Made by a program: the position numbers and the translations under genes
From: Arthrobacter sp. Soil762
GTDB taxonomy: Bacteria > Actinomycetota > Actinomycetes > Actinomycetales > Micrococcaceae
Assembly: GCF_001428335.1 (NCBI RefSeq)
Contig: NZ_LMSG01000010.1
Location: 1 to 45,194 of the forward strand
Direction: 5' to 3'
DNA: 45,194 bases
The notes under the pieces: model-generated
The model's input: only the letters and a program-made list of their open reading frames with translations
Told to the model about the DNA's origin: nothing
Databases searched by the model: none
Part shown: positions 43,629 through 45,194 of the stretch, one piece after another
Position numbering within the stretch: the stretch's first letter is position 1
How the letters are laid out: each line of letters starts with the position of its first letter

Positions 43629-43769
43629 TCAGCCGTGCGTGACTGCAGCACCCAGCAGCCCAAACAGCGTTCCGGCCGCCAGGGCAATAGGGGCGCGCCT
43701 CCGCGTGCGATACAGCCAGCGCACTGCGAATACAGCCAAGGCGAGAATGAGCCCGTTAACTACGCTCAT
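43629..43769 (-). CDS. Possible 46-residue membrane micro-protein
   Basis: From ATG 43769 the frame encodes two hydrophobic stretches around a basic RTRRRAP turn (VNGLILALAVFAV and PIALAAGTLFGLLGAAV), a helical hairpin topology. There is only a weak GAG upstream, and it overlaps the end of the serine-hydrolase remnant. I do not recognise it; it may be debris. Confidence 0.25.
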   Translation of the reverse strand: MSVVNGLILALAVFAVRWLYRTRRRAPIALAAGTLFGLLGAAVTHG

Positions 43770-44061
43770 CTCTGCGAATCCCGAGACCGTAATCGGGGAA
43801 GCTGCTGCCAATTTTCTTCATCTCGTTTACGGATGCGTCGGACACCAGGTCTCCGCGGAAGAGGGCCCCGAAAAAGGTGTTGACGTCGGACATGGTTGAG
43901 ACGGCACCACCGAATGGTGCTCCCATATCGACTTCAGCCTGCGTGACGTCGAGGCGTTCGCCTCGCAAGGTGATGTAGTTGCGGACCATTTCGGATGCCC
44001 CTCGGAGGTCTTCATCGATGGAAGTCCGCCTCAGTTGAAGAGGATTGATCACGTCCACCAT
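43756..44061 (-). pseudogene. Truncated serine-hydrolase paralogue
   Basis: The frame contains GAPFGGAVSTMSDVNTFFGA followed by LFRGDLVSDASVNEMK, which aligns with GNPAGGVVSTVGDLNTFFAS and LMEGRLLKPATIQQMQ of the intact hydrolase at 42313-43500. The SxxK and YxN motifs are missing, and the frame stops soon after YGLGIRR, before the HDG region. Its N-terminal 30 residues are unrelated. It is a remnant of a second copy, interrupted at both ends. Confidence 0.7.
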
Positions 44062-44207
44062 TTCTTCAGCGCCCAGCCGTTAGTGGCGCCACGACCACTC
44101 TCATCCTTACCGCAGCGCAGGCAACGCTTATACAGGCCTCCATCTTCAGTATGTTCAATGTGCCAATGGTGGTGGATACCAAATTTGCACAGCAGGGCCT
44201 GGATCAT
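44049..44207 (-). CDS. Tiny CxxC (zinc-ribbon-like) protein, copy A
   Basis: 52 residues from ATG 44207 with GGAG 6 nt upstream. It reads MIQALLCKFGIHHHW, HIEHTEDGGLYKR, then CLRCGK; two cysteines of a CxxC knuckle and several histidines suggest metal binding. The C-terminus (GWALKKWWT) differs from copy B and runs into the hydrolase remnant, so it may be altered. Its ATG overlaps a preceding TGA, the end of the acetyltransferase remnant. Confidence 0.6.
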   Translation of the reverse strand: MIQALLCKFGIHHHWHIEHTEDGGLYKRCLRCGKDESGRGATNGWALKKWWT

Positions 44208-44489
44208 GGCCAACTCCGATCTGAACCGCAGCGCTCGATGACTCCAATGATGGCCTTCACACCACCGCAATAGAAGGGGGAATCAGTAGGGCCAAGCACT
44301 GCTACCGGCGCGCTCGTAACCAGTTCGCGAACGACTGCATAACCGAGGGTGCACCCGGAGGCAGGCGTGTTGCCGCAGTGTCCGTACAAGGATCGCTTTA
44401 CCCACTTCTTGGCCCTGGTAGTCAGGAAGCACGGCCACGTCCTGGATGTAGAAGTACTTCACGCCGTCACCTTCAACCGCCCGGGGCAT
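44204..44489 (-). pseudogene. GNAT acetyltransferase remnant with frameshift
   Basis: One frame encodes VKYFYIQDVAVLPDYQGQEV followed by GKAILVRTLRQHA, the beta4-alpha3 acetyl-CoA motif of GNAT enzymes. The downstream part continues only in another frame (SGCTLGYAVVRELVTSAPVA..., FYCGGVKAII), with the shift near 44360-44390. The N-terminal half is missing. It ends with TGA overlapping the ATG of CxxC copy A. Confidence 0.65.
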
Positions 44490-44515
44490 TCATGTACTTG
44501 CGGGGGCGGCTGGAC

Positions 44516-44689
44516 TCACCCTCCTGCCGTCGGCCCTATCCAGGCACTGTAGTTGCCTCCTGTTCCTCCGCCGCCGCTATCGTCATCCTTGCCACATAGG
44601 CGACAGCGTTTATACACGCCGCCGTCTTCGGCATGTTCGATGTGCCAATCGTGCCGGATGTTCAGCTTGCACAGCAGGGCCTGGATCAT
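44516..44689 (-). CDS. Tiny CxxC (zinc-ribbon-like) protein, copy B
   Basis: 57 residues from ATG 44689 with GGAGG 6 nt upstream. MIQALLCKLNIRHDW, HIEHAEDGGVYKR and CRLCGK match copy A closely; a Gly-rich DDDSGGGGTGG tail follows. The 50 bases before the ATG also match those before copy A. I do not recognise the family; the conserved histidine/cysteine spacing argues for a folded metal-binding mini-domain. Confidence 0.6.
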   Translation of the reverse strand: MIQALLCKLNIRHDWHIEHAEDGGVYKRCRLCGKDDDSGGGGTGGNYSAWIGPTAGG

Positions 44690-44905
44690 GGCAGCCTCCG
44701 ATTCAAATCGCAGCGCTCTGTACCTTCAACTATGGCCTTCGCCCCCTCGCTGGGGAACTGGCAGTTTGTCAGGCTAGGGCATGACGGAGCCCGACGCGTG
44801 CTCCTGATTGATTGACATTTGCCCGCAATATGGGCGCGTGCTGTCAGCTGGAAAGGTCAGGAGGATGGCATTTCAAAAACGGTCGTTCGTGAGACTGCCC
44901 TGAAG
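44690..44905 (-). other. Decayed upstream segment of CxxC copy B
   Basis: The first 50 bases (44690-44742) are a diverged copy of 44208-44260, with matching codons KAI, ERC and a final P before a TGA that overlaps the copy B ATG. Beyond that I see no gene. Confidence 0.45.
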
Positions 44906-45060
44906 TGTCGTTTTCAGGAGTCGACTGCACAGGCGCCCGCGGAATCCCGGGGTAGTGCAGACGAGTATGGACATTGAAATGTCAGAAGTGCCCTGCACGG
45001 AAGTGCATTCTGCTCAATAGTCCTCTGCACCAACAGTCATTTTTGAGAAGTCGTCCGCAC
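44906..45060. repeat. Array of TGCAC-ended repeats resembling a Tn3-family res region
   Basis: Two direct copies of a 25-base block, TGTCGTTTTCAGGAGTCGAC-TGCAC at 44906-44930 and a diverged form ending CCGCAC at 45036-45060, flank two inverted GTGCA...TGCAC sites (44955-44998 and 45003-45030). The arrangement and the TGCTCAATAGTC...TGCACCAA stretch resemble, from memory, resolution sites of Tn21-group transposons. No transposase is in the window. Confidence 0.5.
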
Positions 45061-45073
45061 CAACCTGCAGGAA

Positions 45074-45194
45074 CTACTTCTTTGGTGCCTCGGTCGCGCC
45101 TGTTGCCGGGACCCATCGGTAGAGGGTGGGCACGGAGACTCCTAGGGTGTCGGCGACCTCCCGGGGCGGTGTTCCCTGGTGGAGGAGCTTTCGG
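45074..45194 (-). CDS. Recombinase/resolvase-like C-terminal helix-turn-helix, cut by the window edge
   Basis: The last 39 codons are visible, ending AAGAAG-TAG. They read KLLHQGTPPREVADTLGVSV followed by PTLYRWVP, the C-terminal helix-turn-helix of serine recombinases of the resolvase/invertase group, which also occurs in transposase-like proteins. The catalytic domain would lie beyond the right edge. The adjacent repeat array supports a transposon resolvase. Its 3' end faces the array, whereas in Tn21-type elements tnpR normally starts next to res. Confidence 0.65.
   Translation of the reverse strand, partial: RKLLHQGTPPREVADTLGVSVPTLYRWVPATGATEAPKK

Overview
The window looks like the chromosome of a high-GC actinobacterium of the Arthrobacter/Pseudarthrobacter (Micrococcaceae) type. 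This rests on strongly GC-biased codon use, a mycothiol-conjugate amidase, several apparently leaderless promoters (a TANNNT box about 7 nt before a start codon), and gene orders shared with other Actinobacteria. From memory, PhoH2, short-chain Z-prenyl synthase, hemolysin III, a small membrane protein, mca, DUF4307 and greA match the Mycobacterium tuberculosis Rv1095-Rv1080c neighbourhood. Likewise mazG, eno, divIC, DUF501 and ppx match Rv1021-Rv1026. No database search was possible.

Layout. 1-650: an acetyltransferase tail fragment, then two copies of a structured repeat facing each other. 652-6630: housekeeping block (phoH2 with a possible overlapping upstream micro-ORF, prenyl synthase, trhA, membrane protein, mca, DUF4307, greA with a terminator-like leader). 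6683-9903: rhomboid protease, threonine dehydratase, AI-2E-type exporter. 9944-13460: galactose locus (divergent aldose epimerase; galT-galK) with a tandem operator-like repeat between the divergent genes. 13564-14463: Bax-inhibitor-like membrane protein. 14902-20558: a complete branched-chain amino acid ABC transporter (livHMGF plus a convergent livK), with CRP/GlxR-like sites before both transcription units and an extra exported domain on LivH. 20784-20857: a UAA-anticodon tRNA with a short variable arm. 20880-28605: ACT-GNAT fusion, NDH-2 with a Rex-like operator, a mycosin-like protease, ppx, DUF501, divIC/ftsB-like and eno. 28738-39371: a long leftward series for nucleotide house-cleaning and nucleoside salvage (mazG, add, two DedA paralogues, deoA, cdd, and a BMP-type nucleoside ABC transporter). 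39688-41618: an ohrR-ohr-oxidoreductase operon under an OhrR-box promoter. 41958-43500: a shortened cupin and a serine hydrolase.

From about 43,500 to the right edge the sequence decays. It holds a truncated serine-hydrolase paralogue, a frameshifted GNAT, and two diverged copies of a unit encoding a tiny CxxC protein. These are followed by an array of TGCAC-ended repeats resembling a Tn3-family resolution region and by the 3' end of a recombinase-like gene. This is an accessory, transposon-affected edge.

Functional links. The nucleoside transporter, cytidine deaminase and thymidine phosphorylase are translationally chained, so uptake and breakdown are made together. ohrR sits first in its operon and has its box inside its own promoter, giving autoregulated peroxide defence. 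The Rex-like box before ndh would tie NADH oxidation to the NADH/NAD ratio. The best leads for undescribed biology are the facing structured repeats, the micro-ORF before phoH2, the LivH fusion, the class-I-sized UAA tRNA and the duplicated CxxC micro-protein unit.
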